A DNA stretch of 64,000 bases from contig NZ_DASYGY010000007.1 in NCBI RefSeq assembly GCF_035999195.1, forward strand, positions 454,323-518,322, given 5' to 3'. Both the position numbers and the translations under genes were made by a program. This document shows, one piece after another, positions 1 through 8,494 of this stretch. The stretch's first letter is position 1; the number at the start of each line of letters is the position of its first letter. The notes under the pieces were generated by a model, which was not told where the DNA came from, made no database searches, and was given only the letters and a program-made list of their open reading frames with translations. This DNA comes from Pseudoxanthomonas sp. GTDB lineage: Bacteria; Pseudomonadota; Gammaproteobacteria; Xanthomonadales; Xanthomonadaceae.

Positions 1-549
1 GTTGCCACCGGAGAAGCTGTAGAGGCGGCAGCGGAAGCCGGCGTCGGACTCGCAGTCGGCGATCAGCTTCTTCTCGAACGCCTCCAGCGCCTTGGTGCGC
101 GCCAGTGCATCGTCGCCTGCGGAGGCGATGGCCGCCTTCGCGTCCTTGGTCACGTCGGTGATCTCGTCCAGCACGAACACGCGTGCATTCGGGCCGGCGC
201 TGACTTCGTCCGTGGTGGCCGGCGCGTTGAAGCCGTTCTTGATCAGATTGTTCTCGGCGGTCGAGTTCAGCTGGATCGCGCCGTACGCGCAGTGGTGATT
301 GGTCACCACCAGGCCGTTCGGCGACACGAAGCTGGCGGTGCAACCGCCCAGCGCGACCACCGCGCCCATCGGGTCGCCGGTGAGGTCGGCCAGCTGCTGC
401 GGCGACAGCTTCAGGCCGGCCTTCTTCAGCGGTCCCGCGATCTCGGGCAACTGCTGCGGCACCCACATGCCTTCGCCGGCATGGGCGAGCTGGGCGGCGA
501 GCAGGGACAAGGGAACCGCGATGGCGGCGGCGAGCAGGTTCGGACGCAT
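1..549 (-). CDS. S46 family serine peptidase (dipeptidyl aminopeptidase), N-terminal part
   Basis: Only the first 183 codons are in the window; the remainder lies off the left edge. A signal peptide of about 24 residues ends in LAHA before GEGMW. The motif VVTNHHCAYGAIQ follows, with the second His at residue 86, which is the catalytic His of S46 dipeptidyl peptidases (DPP7/DPP11/DAP BII). These periplasmic enzymes have a chymotrypsin-like fold and remove dipeptides from the N-termini of oligopeptides; the Asp and Ser of the triad would lie beyond the edge. The N-terminus looks nearly identical, from memory, to DAP BII of Pseudoxanthomonas mexicana. The family call is firm; exact substrate preference cannot be judged from this fragment. 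Confidence 0.93.
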   Translation of the reverse strand, partial: MRPNLLAAAIAVPLSLLAAQLAHAGEGMWVPQQLPEIAGPLKKAGLKLSPQQLADLTGDPMGAVVALGGCTASFVSPNGLVVTNHHCAYGAIQLNSTAENNLIKNGFNAPATTDEVSAGPNARVFVLDEITDVTKDAKAAIASAGDDALARTKALEAFEKKLIADCESDAGFRCRLYSFSGGN

Positions 550-694
550 GGAAACCCCGGGACTGGCAGGAAAGTCCCGATTGTAATGAACCCGTCATCC
601 GGGCCGACCATGACTTATGTCCTAGGCCGCCGGGACGCAACGGAGGTCCTGGCTGTCAAGGACCGCCGCAACAGGGGCCCACGGGACCGCAGCG

Positions 695-700
695 TATAAT
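695..700 (+). promoter_or_regulatory. -10 element upstream of tdh
   Basis: A perfect TATAAT lies 31 bases before the tdh start codon. No convincing -35 hexamer sits at 16-18 bases upstream. It lies between divergent genes (S46 peptidase leftward, tdh rightward), so it is a plausible sigma-70 promoter for tdh. Confidence 0.5.
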
Positions 701-731
701 CCGCGCCCTCTTTCTCCTGGATCGACGTCCG

Positions 732-1766
732 ATGGCTCAGACGATGAAGGCGCTGGTGAAGCGCGAGGCCGGCAAAGGCATCTGGATGGAGGAGCTGCCG
801 GTTCCGCAGCCCGGTCCCAACGAGGTGCTGGTCAAGCTGGAGAAGACCGCCATCTGCGGCACCGACCTGCACATCTACCTGTGGGACGAGTGGAGCCAGC
901 GCACCATCACGCCCGGCCTGACCATCGGCCACGAGTTCGTCGGTCGCATCGCCCAGCTGGGTTCCGCCGTGACCGGCTACGAGGTCGGCCAGCGCGTGTC
1001 GGCCGAGGGCCACATCGTCTGCGGCCACTGCCGCAACTGCCGCGGCGGCCGCCAGCACCTGTGCCCGAACACCGTCGGCATAGGCGTGAACCGCAACGGC
1101 GCCTTCGCCGAGTACATGGTGATGCCGGCCAGCAACCTGTGGCCGATCCCGGACCAGATCCCGTCCGAGCTGGCCGCGTTCTTCGACCCGTACGGCAACG
1201 CCGCGCACTGCGCGCTGGAGTTCGACGTGGTGGGCGAGGACGTGCTGATCACCGGCGCCGGCCCCATCGGCATCATCGCCGCCGGCATCTGCAAGCACAT
1301 CGGCGCACGCAACGTGGTGGTCACCGACGTCAACGATTTCCGCCTGAAGCTGGCCGCCGACATGGGCGCCACCCGCGTGGTCAACGTGGCCAACACCTCG
1401 CTGAAGGACGTGATGGCCGACCTGCACATGGAAGGCTTCGACGTGGGCCTGGAGATGAGCGGCAACCCGCGCGCCTTCAACGACATGCTCGACTGCATGT
1501 ACCACGGCGGCAAGATCGCGATGCTCGGCATCATGCCCAGGGGCGCCGGCTGCGACTGGGACAAGATCATCTTCAAGGGCCTCACCGTGCAGGGCATCTA
1601 CGGCCGCAAGATGTACGAGACCTGGTACAAGATGACGCAGCTCGTCTTGAGCGGCTTCCCGCTCGGCAAGGTGCTGACGCACCAGTTGCCGATCGACGAT
1701 TTCCAGAAGGGTTTCGACCTGATGGAACAGGGCAAGGCCGGCAAGGTGGTGTTGAGCTGGAACTGA
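732..1766 (+). CDS. tdh: L-threonine 3-dehydrogenase
   Basis: A 344-residue zinc-dependent dehydrogenase that oxidises L-threonine to 2-amino-3-ketobutyrate with NAD+, the first step of threonine conversion to glycine and acetyl-CoA. Catalytic zinc ligands are visible as Cys42 in TAICGTDLHIY and His67-Glu68 in IGHEFVG. A structural zinc lobe has Cys97, Cys100, Cys103 and Cys111 (CGHCRNC ... C). The Rossmann loop GAGPIG is at about 175-180. The block GHIVCGHCRNCRGG is diagnostic for Tdh among medium-chain dehydrogenases. Its partner kbl lies almost 7 kb away rather than adjacent, separated by the porin and sulfate genes. The gene is single and ends at a bidirectional terminator. Confidence 0.97.
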   Translation: MAQTMKALVKREAGKGIWMEELPVPQPGPNEVLVKLEKTAICGTDLHIYLWDEWSQRTITPGLTIGHEFVGRIAQLGSAVTGYEVGQRVSAEGHIVCGHCRNCRGGRQHLCPNTVGIGVNRNGAFAEYMVMPASNLWPIPDQIPSELAAFFDPYGNAAHCALEFDVVGEDVLITGAGPIGIIAAGICKHIGARNVVVTDVNDFRLKLAADMGATRVVNVANTSLKDVMADLHMEGFDVGLEMSGNPRAFNDMLDCMYHGGKIAMLGIMPRGAGCDWDKIIFKGLTVQGIYGRKMYETWYKMTQLVLSGFPLGKVLTHQLPIDDFQKGFDLMEQGKAGKVVLSWN

Positions 1767-1790
1767 GTCGGCGTCGCGATGCCACGAAAA

Positions 1791-1814
1791 AAAGGGCGCC
1801 CTACGGCGCCCTTT
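1791..1814. terminator. bidirectional intrinsic terminator between tdh and TorF gene
   Basis: A perfect 10-bp stem AAAGGGCGCC / GGCGCCCTTT with a 4-base loop. T-rich sequence follows on the plus strand (end of tdh) and also when read on the minus strand (end of the TorF gene), so it can serve both convergent genes. Confidence 0.85.
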
Positions 1815-1839
1815 TTCTTTTCCGGAACGGGATGCGTGC

Positions 1840-2589
1840 TTACGGAACTTCGACCGCGATGGTGAACACCAGACCCGGCTTGTAGATGTCCGAGCCGCGG
1901 CGCAGTTCGGAGGCGTCCGATCCGAAGGTGTCGTAATAGCCCAGCGTTGCGGTGGCCGGGCCGAACCCCTTCGACAGGGTGACCGAGCCGTCGTAGAAGT
2001 CGGCACGGCCGTCGCTGCCGGCGTCGATCGAGGTGTAGCCGGTCGAGGCGCCCAGCGAGAATCCGGAGTCGCCGATGTCGTAGCTCGCCGACAGGCCGGC
2101 GTAGATCTCTTCGGCGCCTGTGTTGCTGTAGTCGTCGGCATACGCGAGGATGCCGCCGACCGTCACCGGGCCACTCCACTCCAGCTTGGCGATGTACTCG
2201 TTGTAGTCGATGTCGCCGTAGCCGTCGGACGCGCCTTCGTAGGTATAGCGGTTCACGGCCAGGTCGAGGTTCCAGCTGTCGCTGAGATCCTTGTTCCAGC
2301 CCACGAAGTAGTCCACTTCGAAATCCGGGCCGCCGGCGCCGAAATCCACGTTGGACGCCCACACACCGGCGTAAAGGCCGAACGGTGCCGAGTAGCTGGC
2401 GCCGGCCTGGAATGCCGGGCCGTTGTCGGTCTGCGACACGCCACGGAAGACGTAGTCTGTCGTCGCCGCGAAGGTGGCGCTGAAAGGCGAGGACGCCTCT
2501 TCCTCTTCGGCCTCCTGCGCGAATGCCGCCAGCGGCAGGGACAGCAGCAGGACGGTGGCAAGGGCGGTGCAGAGCTTGACGGGCTTCAT
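1840..2589 (-). CDS. TorF family putative outer-membrane porin
   Basis: A 249-residue exported protein. The signal peptide (about residues 1-24, ending AAFA before QEAEEEE) is followed by an acidic linker and then the family hallmark FRGVSQTDNGPAFQAG. The remainder is alternating aromatic/hydrophobic strands typical of a beta-barrel. It matches the Gcw_chp/TorF family common in Xanthomonadaceae; the transported substrate is not known. The start is supported by AGGAG 7 bases upstream. The family's usual length is about 220-260 residues, so it appears complete. It is monocistronic and shares the downstream terminator with tdh. Confidence 0.9.
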   Translation of the reverse strand: MKPVKLCTALATVLLLSLPLAAFAQEAEEEEASSPFSATFAATTDYVFRGVSQTDNGPAFQAGASYSAPFGLYAGVWASNVDFGAGGPDFEVDYFVGWNKDLSDSWNLDLAVNRYTYEGASDGYGDIDYNEYIAKLEWSGPVTVGGILAYADDYSNTGAEEIYAGLSASYDIGDSGFSLGASTGYTSIDAGSDGRADFYDGSVTLSKGFGPATATLGYYDTFGSDASELRRGSDIYKPGLVFTIAVEVP

Positions 2590-2780
2590 CCGGTTTCTCC
2601 TGTGGCGGTGAGGATGGGCGTGGGCAGGTGCGTCGTGGATCGCCAGACGACTGTCATCACGACTTCACTATTTTTTAACTGCGAGCCGATAGTGCGCCGC
2701 ACCAATCACTGGCGTCAAGTGCTGGATGAAGCCACCGGAAATTGGTTTCTTTTTCAATCAATTCAGCAGCTTATGTCGCC

Positions 2781-3848
2781 TCATGCTGGTGCCGCCGCAC
2801 CGTCGCGGGGAAACCATCCGAACCGTTTTGGTGCCAAGCGCACCGGTTGGCCGGCAGCGGTCGCAGGGCCCTCGCTGTGGGCGGGAAGATCCACGTCGAC
2901 CTCCACGCCGCTGTCCGCCAGACGCGCGCGCAAGCGAAGGCGCGGGCCGCTGCGCTGCGCACCGACGATGGTGGCCGTCCAGGCGGGCGCACCTTCCGGC
3001 TCCACCAGATGCAGGTCCTCGGGCCGCACGTACACCTCGGCGTCGCCCTCGCCCGCGTGACCATGCGGCTGCAGCGGCAGCCCTCCGACCTGGAGTGATC
3101 CTTCCTGCCAATGGCCGGGCACCCGGTTCACTGCGCCCACGAACGAATAGACGAACGGCGATGCCGGCACGTCGTAGGCATCGGCGGGGCTACCCAGTTG
3201 TTCGATCCGACCGCGGTTGAGGATGGCGACGCGGTCGGCGAGTTCCAGCGCTTCTTCCTGATCGTGGGTCACGAAGATCGTGGTCAGGCCCGTGCGGTCG
3301 TGCAACTCGCGCAGCCAGCGCCGCAGGTCGCGTCGTACCTGCGCATCGAGCGCGCCGAACGGTTCGTCCAGCAGCAGCACGCGTGGTTCGATGGCCAGCG
3401 CACGCGCCAGGGCGACGCGCTGCCGTTGGCCGCCGGAGAGTTGCGACGGATAGCGCGCACCGAAGCCATCCAATTGCACCAGCGAGAGCAGCTCGGCCAC
3501 GCGCGCACGGATCGTCGCATCGGGCACGCGATCGCGCCCCTTGCGCACGCGCAGGCCGAAGGCGATGTTCTCCTCCACCGTCAGGTGCCGGAACAGTGCG
3601 TAGTGCTGGAACACGAAACCGGCACGACGCGCCTGCACGCTGAGGCGGGTCGCGTCCTCGCCATCGAACAGCACGCGCCCGCGGTCGGCATGTTCCAGGC
3701 CGGCGATCACGCGCAGCAGCGTGGTCTTGCCCGACCCCGACGGTCCCAGCAAGGCCAGCAGCTCGCCCTGGCGGATCTCCAGCGAAACGTCATCCAGCGC
3801 CGCGAAGTCGCCAAACCGCTTGCCGAGATGTTCAATCCTGATCGTCAT
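2781..3848 (-). CDS. cysA: sulfate/thiosulfate ABC transporter ATP-binding protein CysA
   Basis: A 355-residue cytoplasmic ATPase that powers sulfate import through CysT and CysW. Visible motifs: Walker A GPSGSGKTT at 35-43, signature LSGGQRQR from 137, Walker B LLLDEP at 158-163 and the H-loop in TIFVTHDQEEA. The C-terminal ~120 residues form the TOBE-like regulatory region expected of CysA. I chose the ATG giving MTIRIEHLG because AGGAG lies 8 bases before it; a GTG three codons upstream would abut that ribosome-binding site. It is the last gene of the sulfate operon, separated from cysW by an unusually long 151-base spacer. Confidence 0.95.
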   Translation of the reverse strand: MTIRIEHLGKRFGDFAALDDVSLEIRQGELLALLGPSGSGKTTLLRVIAGLEHADRGRVLFDGEDATRLSVQARRAGFVFQHYALFRHLTVEENIAFGLRVRKGRDRVPDATIRARVAELLSLVQLDGFGARYPSQLSGGQRQRVALARALAIEPRVLLLDEPFGALDAQVRRDLRRWLRELHDRTGLTTIFVTHDQEEALELADRVAILNRGRIEQLGSPADAYDVPASPFVYSFVGAVNRVPGHWQEGSLQVGGLPLQPHGHAGEGDAEVYVRPEDLHLVEPEGAPAWTATIVGAQRSGPRLRLRARLADSGVEVDVDLPAHSEGPATAAGQPVRLAPKRFGWFPRDGAAAPA

Positions 3849-3999
3849 GTCCTGCACTCCTGCTTACTGCTTTTTTTGACACAGATAAGAGCGAAAAGAG
3901 CGGATGTAAAAGATATGGCTCATCTACGGCACCGCTTCCTGGCGTTCTTTCGCCTTACCCGCTTCTTTCGCCTGTATGCGCGTCAAAAACATCGTCGCC

Positions 4000-4959
4000 T
4001 CAATGCCGATGGTTGGCGGCCAGCGCTTCGCCGTGGCGCCACTCCAGCCAGGTTTTCAGCACCAGCGTGACCAGCGCGGTCAGCGCCAGCAGCGAGGCCG
4101 CGGCGAACGCGGCGCTGTAGGCGTATTCGTTGTAGAGAATCTCCACGTGGAGGGGCAACGTATTGGTACGGCCGCGGATATGGCCCGACACCACCGACAC
4201 CGCGCCGAACTCGCCCAGCGCGCGCGCACTGCACAACAGCACGCCGTACAGCAGCGCCCAGCGGATGTTCGGCAGCGTCACCCGCCAGAACGTCTGCCAG
4301 CCGTTGGCCCCCAGACTGAGCGCGGCCAGTTCCTCGTCGGTGCCCTGCTGCTCCATCAGCGGCATCAGCTCGCGCGCGATGAACGGGAACGTCACGAAGA
4401 TCGTCGCCAGCACGATGCCGGGCAGCGCGAAGATGATCTTCGGCAACTGCACGTGCAGATCGCCCAGCAGCGGCAGCGTGAAATGCCAGCCCTCGTCGAT
4501 CAGCGAATACGCCCAACCCTGCGCGCCGAAGATCAACACGTAGATCAGGCCCGCCACCACCGGCGACACCGCGAACGGCAGATCGATCAGCGTGACCAGC
4601 CAGCGCTTGCCGCGGAACGTGTGCTTGCTGACCGCCCACGCCGCCGCCACGCCGAAGACGAGGTTGAGCGGCACCACGATGGCCGTCACCAGCAAGGTCA
4701 GCTGCACCGCCGCCAGCGCGTCCGTTTCGCTGACGGCGGCCACGAACGCCGTCCAGCCGCCCCGCAGGGCTTCGACGAATACCAGCGCCAGCGGCAGCAA
4801 CAGGAACGAGAGCAGGAAGCCCAGCGCACCCAGCACCAGCAGCACCTGCACCCAGGCGGGCTCGGTGGTGGCGGCATGGCGGCGGACGGAACGTGCGGGC
4901 GCTTCCACGGCAGACGACTCCGGGGGCATGGCGATGACGGCGGAGATGGCGTCGCCCAT
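4000..4959 (-). CDS. cysW: sulfate ABC transporter permease CysW
   Basis: A 319-residue inner-membrane permease that forms the sulfate channel with CysT. About six transmembrane helices are visible, beginning at VLLVLGALGFLLSFLLLPL near residue 40. The cytoplasmic coupling (EAA) loop is at ELAALSLGANGWQTFWRVTLP, where it docks on CysA. It starts one base after the cysT stop codon and is preceded by an AGGGGG ribosome-binding site inside the end of cysT, so the two permeases are probably translationally coupled. The N-terminal tail of about 35 polar residues is longer than in many homologues. Confidence 0.94.
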   Translation of the reverse strand: MGDAISAVIAMPPESSAVEAPARSVRRHAATTEPAWVQVLLVLGALGFLLSFLLLPLALVFVEALRGGWTAFVAAVSETDALAAVQLTLLVTAIVVPLNLVFGVAAAWAVSKHTFRGKRWLVTLIDLPFAVSPVVAGLIYVLIFGAQGWAYSLIDEGWHFTLPLLGDLHVQLPKIIFALPGIVLATIFVTFPFIARELMPLMEQQGTDEELAALSLGANGWQTFWRVTLPNIRWALLYGVLLCSARALGEFGAVSVVSGHIRGRTNTLPLHVEILYNEYAYSAAFAAASLLALTALVTLVLKTWLEWRHGEALAANHRH

Positions 4960-4960
4960 G

Positions 4961-5821
4961 TTAGCCCCCTGCCCGCTTGCCGGTGCGCTGCAGGCGCGCC
5001 TGCAGGCTGTTGATCAGCAGCAGCAGGGCGAACGACAGCAGCAGCATGGCCGCTGCGATCGCCGTGGCGCCTTCGTAATCGAATTCCTCCAGCTTGATCG
5101 TGATCAGCAGCGGTGCGATCTCGGACACGCCCGGCAGATTGCCGGCGATGAAGATCACCGATCCGTACTCGCCCACGCCGCGCGCGAACGCCAGCGCGAA
5201 GCCCGCCAGCACGGCCGGCCACAGCGTCGGCAGCACCACATGACGCACGGCCTGCCAGCGGCTGGCACCGAGCGTGGCCGCCGCTTCCTCCAGTTCGGTC
5301 TCGATTTCCGCCAGTACCGGCTGCACCACGCGCACCACGAACGGCAGGCCGATGAACACCAGTGCCACGGTGATGCCGAGCGGCGTATACGCGACCTTGA
5401 TGCCGGCCGCCTCCAGCCATTGCCCGATCCAGCCGGTCGGCCCGTACAGCGCCGTCAGCGCGATGCCGGCCACGGCGGTCGGCAACGCGAACGGCAGGTC
5501 GATCATCGCGTCGAACACGCGTTTGCCCCAGAAGCGGTAACGCACGAACACCCACGCCACCAGCGTGCCCATCACCGCATTGAACGCAGCGGCAGCCAAC
5601 GCGGTACCGAAACTGATGCGCAGCGCCGCCAGCACGCGCGGCTCGCTCCAGATGGCCCAGATGCCGGCTGGCCTCAATCCGCTGGCCTTGGCGAACACGC
5701 CTACCAGCGGGATCAGCACGATCAGCCCCAGCCAGGCCAGCGTATAGCCCAGGCTGAGGCCGAAACCGGGAATGACGCGCCGCGGACGCGTCTTTCCCGG
5801 CCAGGGATGCACTGCCGCCAC
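4961..5821 (-). CDS. cysT: sulfate ABC transporter permease CysT (CysU)
   Basis: A 286-residue membrane permease, partner of CysW. The first transmembrane helix is at LSLGYTLAWLGLIVLIPL. The coupling loop is at ELEEAAATLGASRWQAVRHVVLP. I prefer the GTG start (giving VAAVHPWPGKTRP), one base beyond the sbp stop codon and with AGGCGA about 8 bases upstream. An ATG 11 codons earlier would overlap sbp by 32 bases and add a basic stretch not expected in the family. The tight packing sbp-cysT-cysW indicates one transcript. Confidence 0.92.
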   Translation of the reverse strand: MAAVHPWPGKTRPRRVIPGFGLSLGYTLAWLGLIVLIPLVGVFAKASGLRPAGIWAIWSEPRVLAALRISFGTALAAAAFNAVMGTLVAWVFVRYRFWGKRVFDAMIDLPFALPTAVAGIALTALYGPTGWIGQWLEAAGIKVAYTPLGITVALVFIGLPFVVRVVQPVLAEIETELEEAAATLGASRWQAVRHVVLPTLWPAVLAGFALAFARGVGEYGSVIFIAGNLPGVSEIAPLLITIKLEEFDYEGATAIAAAMLLLSFALLLLINSLQARLQRTGKRAGG

Positions 5822-5822
5822 G

Positions 5823-6839
5823 TTACTTCGCCTGGATCTGGTCGAACACGCCACCGTCGGCGAAGTGCGTCGCCTGCGCCTTTGCCCAGGAGCCGAAGAC
5901 GCCGTTGATGGTCACCAGCTCCAGCTTGGGAAAGCGCGCGATGTCTTCCGCCGCCGCGTGCTGCGGATAGCGCGGGCGGTAGTAGTGCTTGGCGGCAAGG
6001 CGTTGGCCCGTCGGCGAATACAGGTACTTGAGGTAGGCCTGTGCCGCCTCGCGCGTGCCGTGCTTGTCCACGTTGCGGTCCACCAGCGCCACCGGCGGCT
6101 CGGCCAGGATCGACAGCGACGGCACCACGATGTCGAACTTGTCGGGGCCCAGTTCCTCGATCGACAGGAACGCCTCGTTCTCCCACGCCAGCAGCACGTC
6201 GCCGATCCCGCGCTGCACGAAGGTGGTGGTCGAGCCGCGCGCGCCCGTATCGAGCACCGGCACGTTGCGGAACAGCCCGCGCACGAAGTTGCGCGTCTTC
6301 GCCTCGTCGCCCTTGAAGATCTTCAGCCCGTACGCCCACGCCGCCAGGTAGTTCCAGCGCGCGCCGCCGGAGGTCTTCGGATTCGGCGTGATCACCGAGA
6401 TGCCCGGCTTCACCAGGTCGTGCCAGTCGCGGATCTTCTTCGGATTGCCCTTGCGCACCAGGAAGACGATGGTCGAGGTATACGGCGCGCTGTTCTCCGG
6501 CAGGCGCGACTGCCAGTTGGCCGGGAACAGCTTGGCGCGCTGGGCGATGGAGTCGACGTCATAGGCCAGCGCCAGCGTCACCACATCGGCTTCCAGGCCA
6601 TCGATGACCGAGCGCGCCTGCTTGCCTGAACCACCGTGCGAGGTCTCGATGCTGACCTTCTGCCCCCTGGTCTTCTGCCAGTCGGCGGCGAACGCGGCAT
6701 TGAACTCGCGGTAGAACTCGCGCGTCGGGTCATACGACACGTTGAGCAGTTTGATGTCCTTGGCGCCCGCGGCGGCAGCCAGGGTCAGGCCGAAGGCCAG
6801 GAGCGCAGTGCGGACATGATGGCGGATTGAAGTCTTCAT
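5823..6839 (-). CDS. sbp: sulfate-binding periplasmic protein
   Basis: A 338-residue solute-binding protein. The signal peptide (about residues 1-26, ending AAAAGA) precedes mature KDIKLLNVSYDPTREFY, the typical Sbp/CysP start. Ligand-contact region SHGGSGKQARSV and the following DVVTLALAYDVD match sulfate-binding proteins. It captures sulfate in the periplasm and delivers it to CysT/CysW. The ATG is supported by GGAGA about 8 bases upstream; an upstream extension of the frame lacks a signal peptide. It lies 16 bases after the porin gene and directly before cysT. Confidence 0.95.
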   Translation of the reverse strand: MKTSIRHHVRTALLAFGLTLAAAAGAKDIKLLNVSYDPTREFYREFNAAFAADWQKTRGQKVSIETSHGGSGKQARSVIDGLEADVVTLALAYDVDSIAQRAKLFPANWQSRLPENSAPYTSTIVFLVRKGNPKKIRDWHDLVKPGISVITPNPKTSGGARWNYLAAWAYGLKIFKGDEAKTRNFVRGLFRNVPVLDTGARGSTTTFVQRGIGDVLLAWENEAFLSIEELGPDKFDIVVPSLSILAEPPVALVDRNVDKHGTREAAQAYLKYLYSPTGQRLAAKHYYRPRYPQHAAAEDIARFPKLELVTINGVFGSWAKAQATHFADGGVFDQIQAK

Positions 6840-6855
6840 GGATGGTCTCCGGGAA

Positions 6856-8322
6856 TCAGAAGGCGACCTGCAGTCGCGAAAACACGGCCTTTTCGTCTTC
6901 GCGGTCCGCGCCGGCGGTGGCACCGCCCTCGAACTGCGTGTCGAGGTAGTTGACGACCAGCTTCAGGTTGCTGGTGAGGTACCAGTTGACGCCCAACGTC
7001 CAGGCCTTGGCGCGCCGCGCGGCGACCAGCGGATCGGCGAATAGCGGGAAGGCATCGTCGTCGATCTCCAGCTCGCCGTAACGGCCCACCAGTTCCCATG
7101 CGCCCCAGCCACTGCCGGGACTGAACGGCTTCGACGGCTTCACCACGCCGCGGTAGCTGGCATCTTCACCGGTCAGCACCCAGCTCGCCGTCGCCTGCCA
7201 GGCGGTGTTCTCGAGATCCGCCCGCGTGCCTGCCGCTGCGCCGCTGGTGATCAGCAGTTCCTGCTTCGACGCGATGTATTCGGCCAGCAGGCCGAACCGG
7301 CCGCGATACAGATAGCCCTGCGGCGAGATGCGGCTGTGTTCGCCATCTGCCGCCACCGCCGTGCGGTAGTTGAAGAACTGCGCCTGCCCTTGGGTGCGAT
7401 AACGCGGCAGGAAATTGTTGCCCGTGCCCTGCTTGTCGCCGATGCTGCCGGCGATGCCGAAGCCGAGCCCCGACCACGTGCTGCTGGTGTTCTTGAACGG
7501 CTCGAAGAAGATGCGACCCGCGTACTCGAACTCGTCGTCCGGGTTGGTGGTCGCGGCATCGCGGCCGTCGGGCGCACCGTTGTACACGCCCGCCACATAG
7601 CTCACGCGCCCCTCGGCGAGCTCACCCTGCGCCTGCACGCCCAGGTCGCGGTTGGGGGCCAGTTCGGTCGGAAAGCTGCGCTCGATCAGGCCGATCGCAC
7701 TGCCAGACTGCAAGCGTTCCAGGCCGATCGGACCCTTGACCTTGCCGGCGCGCAAGGTGAAGGCCGGATCCAGCTTCACGTCGACGTAGGCGTCGACGAT
7801 GGTGGCGCTGTCGCCGGCGAACTCCGGCGTCAGGCGGAACGACACCAGCTTGCCGAGCGACCCTTCGATGGTCGGGCGGATGCGCCGGAAAAGGAACGTG
7901 TCGTTCTGCGGCACGGCATCGTCGTCGAGGAAGAAGCGCGCGTCGCCCTGCACCAGGCCGCGCAGCCTGAACTCGAAGTCGCCATTGGCCGACTTCAGCG
8001 AGGCGCCCTTGTCGTTCACGGCGATCACCGGCGCGTCCTTGGCCTTGGCCGCGGCGTCCTCCTGCTGCAGTTCGAGACGGCGCTCGAGGATGCGCAGGCG
8101 CTGGTCCAGGTCCCCCAACGTCGCCGGGGCCGCCTCGCCCTCCGCCGCAACCGCCGTCGGCGCCTCGCCGACGCGGCGTTCCAGGGCTTCCAGGCGTTGC
8201 AGTAGCTCTTGCACGGTGGGCTGGCTCTGTGCGGAGACGGGGAGCGCCAGCGAACAGGCCAGTGCGCCCAGGATGGCGACGCCGCTGCCTTTCCGCTTGC
8301 GTTGGCCCGAGTGTGTCCGCAT
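6856..8322 (-). CDS. OprO/OprP-family anion porin, first gene of the sulfate operon
   Basis: A 488-residue outer-membrane protein. The signal peptide (VAILGALACSLALPVSA) is followed by two short heptad stretches (VQELLQRLEALERRV and LDQRLRILERRLELQQ) that look like a trimerisation coiled coil. A barrel of about 16 strands, ending in the aromatic residue of LQVAF, completes the porin O/P family. These porins favour anions such as phosphate. Its position 16 bases upstream of sbp suggests the anion here is sulfate (inference from context). The ATG giving MRTHSGQRKRK was chosen because a GGGGAA lies about 11 bases upstream and the signal peptide follows; a start 20 codons earlier is possible but less likely. 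Confidence 0.85.
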   Translation of the reverse strand: MRTHSGQRKRKGSGVAILGALACSLALPVSAQSQPTVQELLQRLEALERRVGEAPTAVAAEGEAAPATLGDLDQRLRILERRLELQQEDAAAKAKDAPVIAVNDKGASLKSANGDFEFRLRGLVQGDARFFLDDDAVPQNDTFLFRRIRPTIEGSLGKLVSFRLTPEFAGDSATIVDAYVDVKLDPAFTLRAGKVKGPIGLERLQSGSAIGLIERSFPTELAPNRDLGVQAQGELAEGRVSYVAGVYNGAPDGRDAATTNPDDEFEYAGRIFFEPFKNTSSTWSGLGFGIAGSIGDKQGTGNNFLPRYRTQGQAQFFNYRTAVAADGEHSRISPQGYLYRGRFGLLAEYIASKQELLITSGAAAGTRADLENTAWQATASWVLTGEDASYRGVVKPSKPFSPGSGWGAWELVGRYGELEIDDDAFPLFADPLVAARRAKAWTLGVNWYLTSNLKLVVNYLDTQFEGGATAGADREDEKAVFSRLQVAF

Positions 8323-8461
8323 GGCTGCTTTTCCCCGTGTGAAGGCCCGTCCGGGGCCGGAGACGCGATGCTGCGTGCGCACATCCAGGCAGGGAAATGA
8401 CGAAACGGGGTTCGCTTATGCCGTACGCGCATGACGTGCCGGGTGCATCGCGGGCGCCGGG

Positions 8462-8467
8462 TAGAAT
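8462..8467 (+). promoter_or_regulatory. -10-like element upstream of kbl
   Basis: TAGAAT lies 27 bases before the kbl start codon, in the same kind of position as the TATAAT of tdh. No clear -35 box. It lies between divergent genes (porin leftward, kbl rightward). Confidence 0.4.
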
Positions 8468-8494
8468 GACGGCTTTCCCGCCCCTGTCCCCGCC

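Noticed and set aside
615..2141. 508-codon minus-strand frame opposite tdh
   Set aside because: It mirrors tdh codons in GC-rich DNA, is His/Arg/Ala-rich without domain features, and tdh is certain.
3924..3992. 22-codon minus-strand frame between cysW and cysA
   Set aside because: No ribosome-binding site and no family resemblance; kept only as part of the spacer observation.
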